From assembly GCA_009746045.1 (NCBI GenBank), contig RPFO01001231.1:185001-205291 (forward strand): a stretch of 20,291 bases of DNA. Reading direction: 5' to 3'. The position numbers and the translations under genes were made by a program. Positions 14,007 through 20,291 of the stretch are shown here, in pieces. The DNA is from Mesostigma viride (lineage: Eukaryota > Streptophyta > Mesostigmatophyceae > Mesostigmatales > Mesostigmataceae). A model generated the notes under the pieces. The model saw nothing but the letters and a program-made list of their open reading frames with translations. It had not been told where the DNA came from and searched no databases. Position 1 is the first letter of the stretch, and every line of letters starts with the position of its first letter.

Positions 14007-16679
14007 TTACCATGCTTTCCAAGTTTTTGTTGGTATTTTAATACCATATGAATTGACTACTAAATGGATTTCTTTTTGAGATATACTCTTATTTTTTAAA
14101 ACAAGAGATGCTAAATGATCCAATAATTGTTCATTAGATTTTAAAAAATCATATGTATATTGAAATAAAGTATGTAATATAGAAACTATTTCCATATCTA
14201 GATTTCTAGATGATTCATTTGAATAAATATATTGTTTTTTAATAAAATCAAATTGCCATGGATAATCTTGTTCATACCAAAATTCATTAAAATCTAATAT
14301 AGAAGCAGCTTGAGAATATTTTCTCAATTCTCTATTGGTTTTTAATGTAACTTTATTTTGAATAAGATCATTAATTTTAGTAACAAATGGATCTTTAATA
14401 TTATTTTCATTTTCAGAATTTAGATAATGTATAACTCCTGTAACAGAATCTAACAAACCAAATTCAACAATATGATGTGCAATATTATAAGCTCCTTGAA
14501 TATTAGGATCATATGTTTTATTCAAATATGTACTTATTTGGCCAGGATAAAAATCAAACAATATACTTTCTGCAGCTCTTCCTGCTAATAAACCAACTAT
14601 TTTTTGTACAAAATAATCTATATTATTAGTAGAAATAATATCTGATGAAGGAACTTTCAGATTTTCTCTTTCAATTTCCAAATAACGATCATTTAATGGT
14701 TTTGGAAATAATTTAACCGAATAAACAGGTCTGCATTCTGGTAGTAAAGTATGAATTAAAGCAATTCCAGCTTCATGATAAGCTGTTCGATAAAAATCAT
14801 ATTTACCAAAAGCTAGTTCATAATTGGAAATGATATGTCTAATTCTAGATACACGTTCTAATGCTCTATCAAAAGTATCCTCATTAATAACTGGAATAGT
14901 TTTTTGTTGATTTCTTGATTCTAAAGCTGATAAAAGAAGAATGTTATCTGCTAAAAGTCTTAAATCACAACCATTAAGACCAATAGAGCGTTCTGCCATC
15001 ATAGTTTTAGTTGTATCATCTACTAATGCTTTAGTATTACGTAAAAAAATTCTAAGAATATCTTTTCTTTCTTCAAAAAATGGTGGAGAAAATACAATTT
15101 GACGATCAAAACGTCCAGGACGCATAATGGCATCATCCAAAGTTTCTATTCTATTTGTAGCGCCAATAATTATCAAATCATTTCTTTTTTTGTATCCATC
15201 CATGTAAATTAAAAACTGCATTAATACAGTATCAGAAGGTTTTTGATCTATATTAATATTGGAACCTTCAATTGAGTCTCCAATTGTTTTCAATTGTTCT
15301 AATTGTTTATTAGCTTCTTCTCTTCTTTCAGCAATAGAATCTATTTCATCTATATATAAAATACATGGACTAATATTCTGAATTTGTTTGAAAAGATCGT
15401 CAACGCGTGCATTAGCCACTCCTTCTTCTCTACATCTAAATTGTGAACCTTCTACATACAAATATGGTGTTTCTGCTTCATAAGACATAGCTTTAGCCAT
15501 TAATGTTTTTCCTGTACCTGGAGGTCCAGCAAACAAATACCCCATAGGATAACTATTAGAATAATTTTTTTGTTTAAGCAAAAAAGCTACTGTAGCCAAT
15601 TCCTGTTTCAGAGATTCCATACCACCTATGTCTCTAAAGGTTATAGCTTTTGCAACAAATTTTTGAATAGTACTTATTTCTATATCATGAATATTTTTTA
15701 AATTATTTTTAATATTTTCTTTTTCTTCAGAATTAAATTGATATGACCACCATAGAACAAATACAGGAGCAAGCCAAATTCTTAAAACAATATATGGAAA
15801 TAAAAAAAATTGAATTGGTAATTTGTGAAAAAATAAAATATTTTCCTTATTCTTTAATACTAAAGGATATTTATCAATTTTTGGATCTAAAATAGTTCTA
15901 TTATTTTTTATTTTCATAATATTTGAACTATTTTTCGTCAAATTACAAATATCAAAATTTCTATAACTAAAAATTTGTTCACTATTTTCTAATCCTAGTC
16001 CTAAAGGAAGATATATCCATTTTTCTGGCATATTAAATATCGTTTTAATATCAGATATTTTTGAATGCATTTTCCATCTTAATATACTGTTAGTTGGAAG
16101 AGAATTTCCTAGCAATTCTTTAGATTTCTGATGTGTTAAAAGATCAGTTATTTTGATAATACATGTATTTGTACTATTAATTTCTAACTGATTAATATTA
16201 TTCATTTTTTTGAAAAGAAAACCATTAATTTGAGATTCAAAATAAGGAAAAGATTGAAAAACTCCATTAGATTGGAAATAAGTTAATACAAATAAACTTG
16301 TTATTAGTACTCTAGTAAATTTATTACTAGTAATTCTTATAAATGAATTAGGTTTATAAACTGATTGAATAATAATACGAGCTTGTTTTCTTTGTTCTTC
16401 ATCTGTATTTTGAGCCCAACGACTATGTCTAGGAGATTGTAAACCAAGTGGATCTTCTACAGAACTATAATAAAAAACATCTGTAACTGTTACTTTTTCT
16501 GTAATATTCCAAACTTTAATAAAAATCGTATAAAATGACTGTTCTAATAATTTAGGAGCTCTATCTATTTCTCTATAAATTTCTCGATAACGTGTAGGTA
16601 TTAATAATGCTGGAACATGAAAAAAGACTTCTTTGACTTCTTTGATCATGTTACTAAGACTCATATGATTTTGCTGCAT
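14007..16679 (-). CDS. FtsH-like AAA+ ATPase with inactive protease site
   Basis: The product is 890 residues, longer than the roughly 630 of ordinary FtsH. Hydrophobic segments at about 121-137 and 289-312 flank a loop of about 150 residues. The AAA+ module is intact in ATPase terms: Walker A GPPGTGKT (385-392), Walker B ILYIDEID (440-447) and the second region of homology ATNR...RPGRFDR with arginine fingers R523 and R526. The loop after Walker B is about 17 residues longer than in FtsH. The pore motif is changed: [11 protein letters not shown] stands where FtsH has GSEFVEMFVGV, putting Glu418 in place of the pore Phe. The metalloprotease motif reads HEAGI (635-639) instead of HEAGH, and the Asp zinc ligand appears to be Asn725. 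So it is probably an ATP-driven but non-proteolytic FtsHi-type protein, of the kind related to Ycf2. ATG 16679 is taken as start; a second ATG is five codons in. Confidence 0.9.
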   Translation of the reverse strand: MQQNHMSLSNMIKEVKEVFFHVPALLIPTRYREIYREIDRAPKLLEQSFYTIFIKVWNITEKVTVTDVFYYSSVEDPLGLQSPRHSRWAQNTDEEQRKQARIIIQSVYKPNSFIRITSNKFTRVLITSLFVLTYFQSNGVFQSFPYFESQINGFLFKKMNNINQLEINSTNTCIIKITDLLTHQKSKELLGNSLPTNSILRWKMHSKISDIKTIFNMPEKWIYLPLGLGLENSEQIFSYRNFDICNLTKNSSNIMKIKNNRTILDPKIDKYPLVLKNKENILFFHKLPIQFFLFPYIVLRIWLAPVFVLWWSYQFNSEEKENIKNNLKNIHDIEISTIQKFVAKAITFRDIGGMESLKQELATVAFLLKQKNYSNSYPMGYLFAGPPGTGKTLMAKAMSYEAETPYLYVEGSQFRCREEGVANARVDDLFKQIQNISPCILYIDEIDSIAERREEANKQLEQLKTIGDSIEGSNINIDQKPSDTVLMQFLIYMDGYKKRNDLIIIGATNRIETLDDAIMRPGRFDRQIVFSPPFFEERKDILRIFLRNTKALVDDTTKTMMAERSIGLNGCDLRLLADNILLLSALESRNQQKTIPVINEDTFDRALERVSRIRHIISNYELAFGKYDFYRTAYHEAGIALIHTLLPECRPVYSVKLFPKPLNDRYLEIERENLKVPSSDIISTNNIDYFVQKIVGLLAGRAAESILFDFYPGQISTYLNKTYDPNIQGAYNIAHHIVEFGLLDSVTGVIHYLNSENENNIKDPFVTKINDLIQNKVTLKTNRELRKYSQAASILDFNEFWYEQDYPWQFDFIKKQYIYSNESSRNLDMEIVSILHTLFQYTYDFLKSNEQLLDHLASLVLKNKSISQKEIHLVVNSYGIKIPTKTWKAW

Positions 16680-16749
16680 TGGTTAAAAAATCCTTTTTAC
16701 TTATTCATAAAAGTAATACACAAAAAATATTTCATAATTATTGCGGCTT

Positions 16750-16837
16750 CGGAGAAGGAGGGATTCGAACCCTCGGAACCTAAAAAGGTTCATCTGATTT
16801 CAAATCAGACGCAATCGACCATCTCTGCCACCTCTCC
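16750..16837 (-). tRNA. trnS(uga): tRNA-Ser(UGA)
   Basis: This 88-nt class II tRNA has acceptor GGAGAGG pairing with CTTCTCC and G as discriminator. The anticodon arm TCTGATTTGAAATCAGA gives TGA. The variable arm is AACCTTTTTAGGTT and the T arm is GAGGGTTCGAATCCCTC. It faces away from psbZ, a neighbour pair also kept in land plants. Confidence 0.96.
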
Positions 16838-17161
16838 TATAACTATTAGTTTATAAAATAGCAATTCATAAATGTTTTCTTTTATGTTATCTATATAAGT
16901 GTTACTATACAATTATATATGGAAATTGTTACTATAGTTATTATTGACTGATATTTTTATATAAATAAAAAAAGAACATTTTTTATTTGATGAAATCAAA
17001 CAGTTATGCATAAAATTAAAAATTAAGTTAAATAATTTTTTTTATGTATAAAAATTATGCATAAAACAAAACGCATGTTTTTTTATAAATTAGCTGTATT
17101 TCATTTAAAAAAAGAAATAAAATACTATTTATAGTGTTCATATATTGAGGAGAAACACACT
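16838..17161. other. Divergent spacer trnS(uga)/psbZ
   Basis: This 324-bp gene-free stretch should carry promoters for both neighbours. The 12-mer TTATGCATAAAA occurs twice (17004-17015 and 17055-17066), each copy centred on the palindrome TTATGCATAA. The only other clear signal is GAGGAGA (17147-17153), the ribosome-binding site of psbZ. Confidence 0.6.
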
Positions 17162-17350
17162 ATGCTTGCTGCATTTCAATTAACAGTTCTTGCATTAATT
17201 GCAACATCTTTTCTAATGGTTATTGGCGTTCCTGTAATATTTGCTTCTCCAGAAGGTTGGGTAAAATCCAAGAATTTTGTTTTTTCTGGAGCTCTATTAT
17301 GGATTAGTTTAGTATTTGCTGTAGGCATTCTAAATTCTTTTGTTGTTTAA
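17162..17350 (+). CDS. psbZ: Photosystem II protein Z (PsbZ, Ycf9)
   Basis: This 62-residue thylakoid protein has two membrane spans (about 3-24 and 37-58) and reads [40 protein letters not shown], then [20 protein letters not shown], a full-length PsbZ. It joins photosystem II core and peripheral antenna and affects supercomplex stability. The ribosome-binding site GAGGAGA (17147-17153) lies 8 nt before the ATG. Its position beside trnS(uga) and upstream of trnG(gcc) matches the land-plant arrangement. Confidence 0.98.
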   Translation: MLAAFQLTVLALIATSFLMVIGVPVIFASPEGWVKSKNFVFSGALLWISLVFAVGILNSFVV

Positions 17351-17677
17351 ATAACAACAATATTTTTAATATTAGAATATTATTTTAGTTTATTAAAATT
17401 ATTTATTTGAAATAAATAAAATATATCTTAACTATTATTATCTGATATTAAATAATTAAATCAAATTATCTAAGAACAGTTTTTAATAAAAACATAGACA
17501 AATAATTAAAAAATTTTTGTAAACAAAGATATAATTCAAATTAGGAATTATATTAAATATTTCTTTCTTTTTTAGTCTAAAAAAAGATAAAAATATATTT
17601 TTTTATGTATACTTACACTTAAATATTTGTTTATTCATGAGTAATTTTTTGAATACTAGTTTTATGAAAAAAAAATT

Positions 17678-17709
<32 letters not shown>

Positions 17710-17802
17710 AATAATTGAATTCATTTCTTTATCATCCTTTTTCTTTTCTCTTATTTGATTGACAAATTAATTATTCTGTGGAATAATTCTTTATAATTTA
17801 AT
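17351..17802. other. Spacer psbZ-trnG with AT palindrome
   Basis: These 452 bp contain no credible gene on either strand. An imperfect palindrome of AAT/ATT trinucleotides covers about 17677-17710 (TTAATAATAATAAT facing ATTATTATTATTATTATTAA) and may be the psbZ 3' structure, although it lies more than 300 bp downstream. The trnG promoter is at the right end. Confidence 0.6.
17759..17787 (+). promoter_or_regulatory. Sigma70-type promoter for trnG
   Basis: TTGACA (17759-17764) is followed after exactly 17 nt by AATAAT (17782-17787), a 5-of-6 match to TATAAT. Transcription would begin near 17794, about 9 nt before trnG at 17803. The same promoter could feed the structured RNA and psbE-F-L-J downstream. 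Confidence 0.6.
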
Positions 17803-17874
17803 GCGGGTATAGCTCAGTGGTAGAGCGTAACCTTGCCAAGGTTGATGTCGCGCGTTCGAATCGCGTTACCCGCT
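17803..17874 (+). tRNA. trnG(gcc): tRNA-Gly(GCC)
   Basis: This 72-nt tRNA has acceptor GCGGGTA pairing with TACCCGC and T as discriminator. The anticodon arm TAACCTTGCCAAGGTTG gives GCC, and the T arm is GCGCGTTCGAATCGCGT. It has no intron. Confidence 0.95.
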
Positions 17875-18409
17875 CTAAAACAAATTATATTTAATTTAAA
17901 AATAATAATTATTATTTTTAAATTTGAAAAAAAGAATATTTTATAATAAACGGATTATTATATCTATAAAAAAACCTTGCTCTGTTAAGCCCTCAAGGAT
18001 ATACTAATGGCAATGGAGTATTTCTCTTTGACAAGAGTGATGTTCATATTTGAATATTCTAGTTTCCATTGACTGAAAATTCAAGCAACAATAAATATTG
18101 TTGTAGTGATAAAACATAGTGTGTTAATTTGCAGAAAAGATGGAATTAGTTGCTTATAGCAACATTTATAACTTCTATAAGACAGAAACCTCTGCAAATG
18201 AACAAGTGAGTAGTAGTCTACAATCTTTACAAATAGCTTATTTTTACTTAACTAAATTAAGAATAAGTGAAAATGTCAAAGAAATAATATAATTATAATT
18301 ATACTTAGAAAAAATTCTAAGGGTATAGAGGTACCACAATCCTCTTTATTGGTTTTGGATCTATCTCAAATAAGATAAGATCAATCTATTTTCACGTAAG
18401 GAGCTTGGC
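17875..18409 (+). other. Structured, relatively GC-rich interval between trnG and psbE
   Basis: These 535 bp lack a credible protein gene. From about 17971 to 18240 the GC content is about 31 percent by my count, against about 18 percent in ordinary spacers here. A series of exact helices can be drawn, listed as the candidate RNA at 17975-18221. Three more hairpins then lead up to psbE: 18304-18321 (7 bp, AAAA loop), 18327-18345 (5 bp) and 18358-18382 (9 bp with one bulged A). They probably belong to the psbE operon leader and could control its stability or translation. Confidence 0.5.
17975..18221 (+). ncRNA. Candidate structured RNA of unknown family
   Basis: Perfect helices on the plus strand are: CCTTG/CAAGG (17975-17979 with 17994-17998); CAATGGA/TCCATTG (18011-18017 with 18065-18071) enclosing CTCTT/AAGAG (18024-18028 with 18033-18037, loop TGAC); CAACAAT/ATTGTTG (18086-18092 with 18097-18103, loop AAAT); ATTTGCAGA/TCTGCAAAT (18127-18135 with 18191-18199) enclosing GTTGCT/AGCAAC (18149-18154 with 18158-18163) and TTATA/TATAA (18166-18170 with 18176-18180), a three-way junction; and GTAG/CTAC (18210-18213 with 18218-18221). 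I looked for the signatures of RNase P RNA, tmRNA and SRP RNA and did not find them. Strand, ends and function are inferred. Confidence 0.4.
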
Positions 18410-18655
18410 ATGGCTGGTTCTACAGAGGAACGTCCTTTTAGTGACATTATTACCAGTATTCGTTATTGGGTTATTCATAGTATTACTATTCCATCTTTAT
18501 TTGTTTCTGGATGGTTATTTGTAAGTACAGGTCTTGCTTATGACGTGTTTGGCACTCCTAGACCTAACGAGTATTTTACTGAAGATCGACAAGATATTCC
18601 ATTGATCACTGATCGTTTTAATGCTTTAGAACAATTAAATCAATATACTAAATAA
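18410..18655 (+). CDS. psbE: Cytochrome b559 alpha subunit
   Basis: This 81-residue photosystem II subunit is half of the cytochrome b559 haem site. It begins [20 protein letters not shown] and carries the haem-ligand His23 at the start of the single membrane span ([20 protein letters not shown]), followed by a lumenal domain [20 protein letters not shown]. The ribosome-binding site AAGGAG (18398-18403) lies 6 nt before the ATG at 18410. It is first in the psbE-F-L-J operon, whose leader holds three hairpins. Confidence 0.98.
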   Translation: MAGSTEERPFSDIITSIRYWVIHSITIPSLFVSGWLFVSTGLAYDVFGTPRPNEYFTEDRQDIPLITDRFNALEQLNQYTK

Positions 18656-18669
18656 ATTAATAAAAATAG

Positions 18670-18804
<135 letters not shown>

Positions 18805-18822
18805 CAGGTATAAGAGGTTATT

Positions 18823-18939
18823 ATGACAGAACCAAATCCTAACAAACAAGAAGTTGAATTAAATCGTACTAGTCTTTATTGGGGATTATTGCTTATTTTT
18901 GTATTAGCAATTTTATTCTCCAGTTATATTTTTAACTAA
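18823..18939 (+). CDS. psbL: Photosystem II protein L
   Basis: This 38-residue single-span subunit reads [20 protein letters not shown], then [18 protein letters not shown], matching PsbL. It lies at the dimer interface of photosystem II and supports electron flow at the quinone-acceptor side. The start is a plain ATG, so the ACG start corrected by RNA editing in some land plants does not apply. GAGGTT lies just upstream of the ATG at 18823. It follows psbF by 18 bp. Confidence 0.98.
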   Translation: MTEPNPNKQEVELNRTSLYWGLLLIFVLAILFSSYIFN

Positions 18940-18995
18940 TTAAATTTTTTTATTAATTTATATAGTTAAGTCATTTTTATACCTATTGCTACTTG

Positions 18996-19016
18996 GGTCA
19001 TGAGCACTGACCTTTT
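18996..19016 (+). terminator. Intercistronic hairpin between psbL and psbJ
   Basis: GGTCA (18996-19000) and TGACC (19008-19012) pair around a 7-nt loop and are followed by TTTT, a small intrinsic-terminator shape inside the psbE-F-L-J operon. It could cause partial termination or be a processing site. Confidence 0.4.
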
Positions 19017-19042
19017 ATCGAAAATGGAATAGAGGAATATTC

Positions 19043-19171
19043 ATGTCTAATACTGGAACTACCGGACGAATCCCACTATGGTTAGTGGGTACAGTTGTAG
19101 GTCTTTTAGCTATAGGTTTACTTGCTTTATTTTTTTATGGTTCTTATTCTGGTTTAGGATCATCACTATAA
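19043..19171 (+). CDS. psbJ: Photosystem II protein J
   Basis: This 42-residue single-span photosystem II subunit reads [20 protein letters not shown], then a span [20 protein letters not shown] and SL. The [12 protein letters not shown] block and the [10 protein letters not shown] ending are diagnostic of PsbJ, which sits next to cytochrome b559 and influences plastoquinone exchange. The ribosome-binding site AGAGGA lies just upstream of the ATG. The 103-bp gap after psbL is the largest in the operon and holds a small hairpin. Confidence 0.98.
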   Translation: MSNTGTTGRIPLWLVGTVVGLLAIGLLALFFYGSYSGLGSSL

Positions 19172-19184
19172 CAAAGTGAACCAT

Positions 19185-19214
19185 CTATGTATATGTATAT
19201 GTATATATACATAG
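19185..19214 (+). terminator. First 3' hairpin after psbJ
   Basis: CTATGTATAT (19185-19194) and ATATACATAG (19205-19214) pair over 10 bp around GTATATGTAT, which can itself extend the stem. It is 13 bp past the psbJ stop. Confidence 0.6.
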
Positions 19215-19273
19215 AAAAATTATAGTATTATGCACATAGTAAAAATTTACTAACTTAGAAATAGTTTTAGTAT

Positions 19274-19313
19274 CTTCTTCCAGGATACGGTTCCATTAGC
19301 CCCCTGGAAGAAG
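19274..19313. terminator. Second, GC-richer hairpin between psbJ and psaI
   Basis: CTTCTTCCAGG (19274-19284) and CCTGGAAGAAG (19303-19313) are an exact 11-bp inverted repeat around an 18-nt loop, ATACGGTTCCATTAGCCC. It lies between the convergent psbJ and psaI genes and probably forms the mRNA 3' end on both strands. Confidence 0.75.
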
Positions 19314-19362
19314 TACAAAACAATAAAAAAAATGTTGTAGTTAAATTTTTAAAAAATTCTAA

Positions 19363-19473
19363 TTAACTAATTTCTTCTTGTTCAATATATAAAAACAGTG
19401 AAGCCATTGCAATTGCTGGAAACACTAAACCTACTAAAGGTACTAAAATAGAAGGTAAATAGGAAGCGATCAT
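19363..19473 (-). CDS. psaI: Photosystem I subunit VIII (PsaI)
   Basis: This 36-residue single-span photosystem I subunit reads [20 protein letters not shown], then [16 protein letters not shown], a clear PsaI of standard length. It helps hold PsaL and so supports photosystem I organisation. AAGG lies upstream of the ATG at 19473. In land plants psaI precedes ycf4; here it has been separated from ycf4 and faces psbJ. Confidence 0.97.
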   Translation of the reverse strand: MIASYLPSILVPLVGLVFPAIAMASLFLYIEQEEIS

Positions 19474-20291
19474 TAATTATTGCCTTATTTACATTTTTAT
19501 ATAAATTATGTTTCAAAAAATAGAAACATATGGAAAATCTACGAAGCTATTCTGCATCATTAGATTTTTTTTGCATTAATATATTTTAAAATATATATGT
19601 TTATAACAAATACCATAATTTAAGATTATTTCTCACTCTATGAGAAAAAAGCAAGAAAGTATCTTCTAAATTATAACAAGTTATTAAAGTCTTTGTTCTT
19701 CTTCATTTTGTTAATAGAAATGCAGTATTGCAAATAATTAGATATTTAATTTATTTTCTCCATTAATACACACAAAATTGTAATAAAAATACTAATAATA
19801 CCACTGAACAAATAATAATTAATTGATTTGGCAGTAATAAAAAAATTGTCTTTATAGAATACATAATCCATTCATTTAATGAATTACTTGTTAATAAACT
19901 AAATAAGATGTTCATAATATAAAGTCTTATCAAAAAAATTACGCTTTTATTAAAAAAAGAATCAATTGCTTGAGTATTATATTGATTTAATGTATTTTCA
20001 AATAGGTCATATGATATTAGATTAACAACAAAATATGATAACCATCCATTATTAATTATATGATCTTGAATGCATGTATATTCTGTTATGTTCCTCTATT
20101 AGTATCTAAATTTATAAGTTGATTCAAAATATTGGGTAATAAAAAGAAATATGTAAATTTTTAGAAAAAAATATGATCAATTGGACTATATTAATTTGTA
20201 TTATTTGATAAGCTAATTGTGAAATTAAAGACGCAAATCTACCTCCTAAAAAAGATATAAATAATATAGAACTAAATAATAATCAGTATGG
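19474..20291. other. Right-end region without an intact gene
   Basis: This 818-bp stretch upstream of psaI holds the psaI leader, a small hairpin (TTTCTCA 19629-19635 with TGAGAAA 19641-19647) and, from about 19763 to the window end, interrupted minus-strand frames described as a possible pseudogene. I see no tRNA or recognisable small photosystem gene in it. Confidence 0.6.
19763..20291 (-). pseudogene. Interrupted membrane-protein-like frames, possible pseudogene
   Basis: Two minus-strand frames look protein-like but do not join. The first (20282 down to 20124) follows a TGA near the window edge and encodes 52 residues including ISFLGGRFASLISQLAYQII. The second (20095 down to 19763) is open for 110 residues after two adjacent stops (20101-20096). 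It includes NGWLSYFVVNLISYDLFENT and ends in hydrophobic stretches such as LLLPNQLIIICSVVLLVFLL. At least two frame changes would be needed to join them, and a third frame at the edge begins HTDYYLVLYY. I do not recognise the family. It may be a decaying membrane-protein ORF or a gene with sequence errors, and any 5' part lies beyond the window. Confidence 0.35.

Noticed and set aside
16617-16856. Plus-strand open frame across trnS(uga) and the ftsH-like 5' end
   Set aside because: Overlaps a real tRNA and a real start region; the string GFEPSEPKK is the tRNA T arm in translation.
17635-17710. Small plus-strand frame beginning MSNFLNTSF and running into Asn/Ile repeats
   Set aside because: It is simply the AAT/ATT palindrome in translation.
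18007-18072. Short frame starting MAMEYFSLTRV in the trnG-psbE interval
   Set aside because: Only 21 codons, no Shine-Dalgarno, no resemblance to known small plastid proteins, and it overlaps proposed helices.
17975-18240. RNase P RNA (rnpB), tmRNA (ssrA) or SRP RNA (ffs)
   Set aside because: No GAGGAAAGTCC core for RNase P, although GACAGAAACC at 18181 is reminiscent of its 3' conserved region. No tRNA-like T arm or tag frame for tmRNA, and no GGAAGCAG loop for SRP RNA. Left as unknown.

Overview
This window is a piece of chloroplast genome from a green-lineage alga. The sequence is very AT-rich and nearly every recognisable gene is a classical plastid gene: rps4, petG, petL, petA, cemA, ycf4, psaJ, psaI, psbZ, psbE-F-L-J, several ribosomal proteins and eleven tRNA genes. 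Plastid tufA excludes land plants. The set cysA, ycf65, rpl33, rpl19, trnV(gac), a YacL-like PIN/TRAM gene (probably ycf81) and an uninterrupted trnL(uaa) points to an early-branching streptophyte alga, and I consider Mesostigma viride the best guess. That species name is inferred from gene content, not from a database match.

Layout. 1-2770: the 3' end of rps4, then trnS(gga) and trnL(uaa) on minus, trnY(gua) and trnT(ggu) on plus, cysA on minus, trnE(uuc) on plus and trnV(gac) on minus. 2900-3760: ycf65 on plus converges on petG on minus, with a 20-bp hairpin between. 3880-10190: a long minus-strand series that is transcribed rps12, rps7, tufA, rpl19, ycf4, cemA, petA, an unknown ORF, petL, petG. 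It joins the remnant of the bacterial str operon (without fusA) to photosynthesis assembly genes. 10369-11761: a PIN/TRAM membrane-protein gene, then trnW(cca) and trnP(ugg). 12415-13673: psaJ, rpl33 and rps18 on plus, converging on rpl20 as in land plants. 13916-16837: trnD(guc), an 890-residue FtsH-like AAA+ gene, and trnS(uga). 17162-19473: psbZ, trnG(gcc), a structured leader and psbE-F-L-J on plus, then psaI on minus. 19474-20291: no intact gene, only eroded reading frames.

Roles. petA, petG and petL supply cytochrome b6f subunits. psbE, F, L, J and Z belong to photosystem II, psaI and psaJ to photosystem I, and ycf4 assembles photosystem I. rps4, rps7, rps12, rps18, rpl19, rpl20, rpl33, ycf65, tufA and the tRNAs serve plastid translation; trnE also feeds chlorophyll and haem synthesis. 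cysA energises sulfate uptake.

Points most worth a second look: (1) cemA is split by a run of ten T, with a convincing N-terminus lying upstream in another frame; (2) the FtsH-like protein keeps its ATPase motifs but has lost a zinc ligand (HEAGI for HEAGH) and the pore-loop aromatic residue; (3) the PIN/TRAM protein has lost the catalytic acids of its PIN domain; (4) the trnG-psbE interval looks like an undescribed structured RNA; (5) ycf65 probably starts at TTG behind a near-perfect Shine-Dalgarno sequence; (6) a 167-codon unknown ORF lies between petA and petL.
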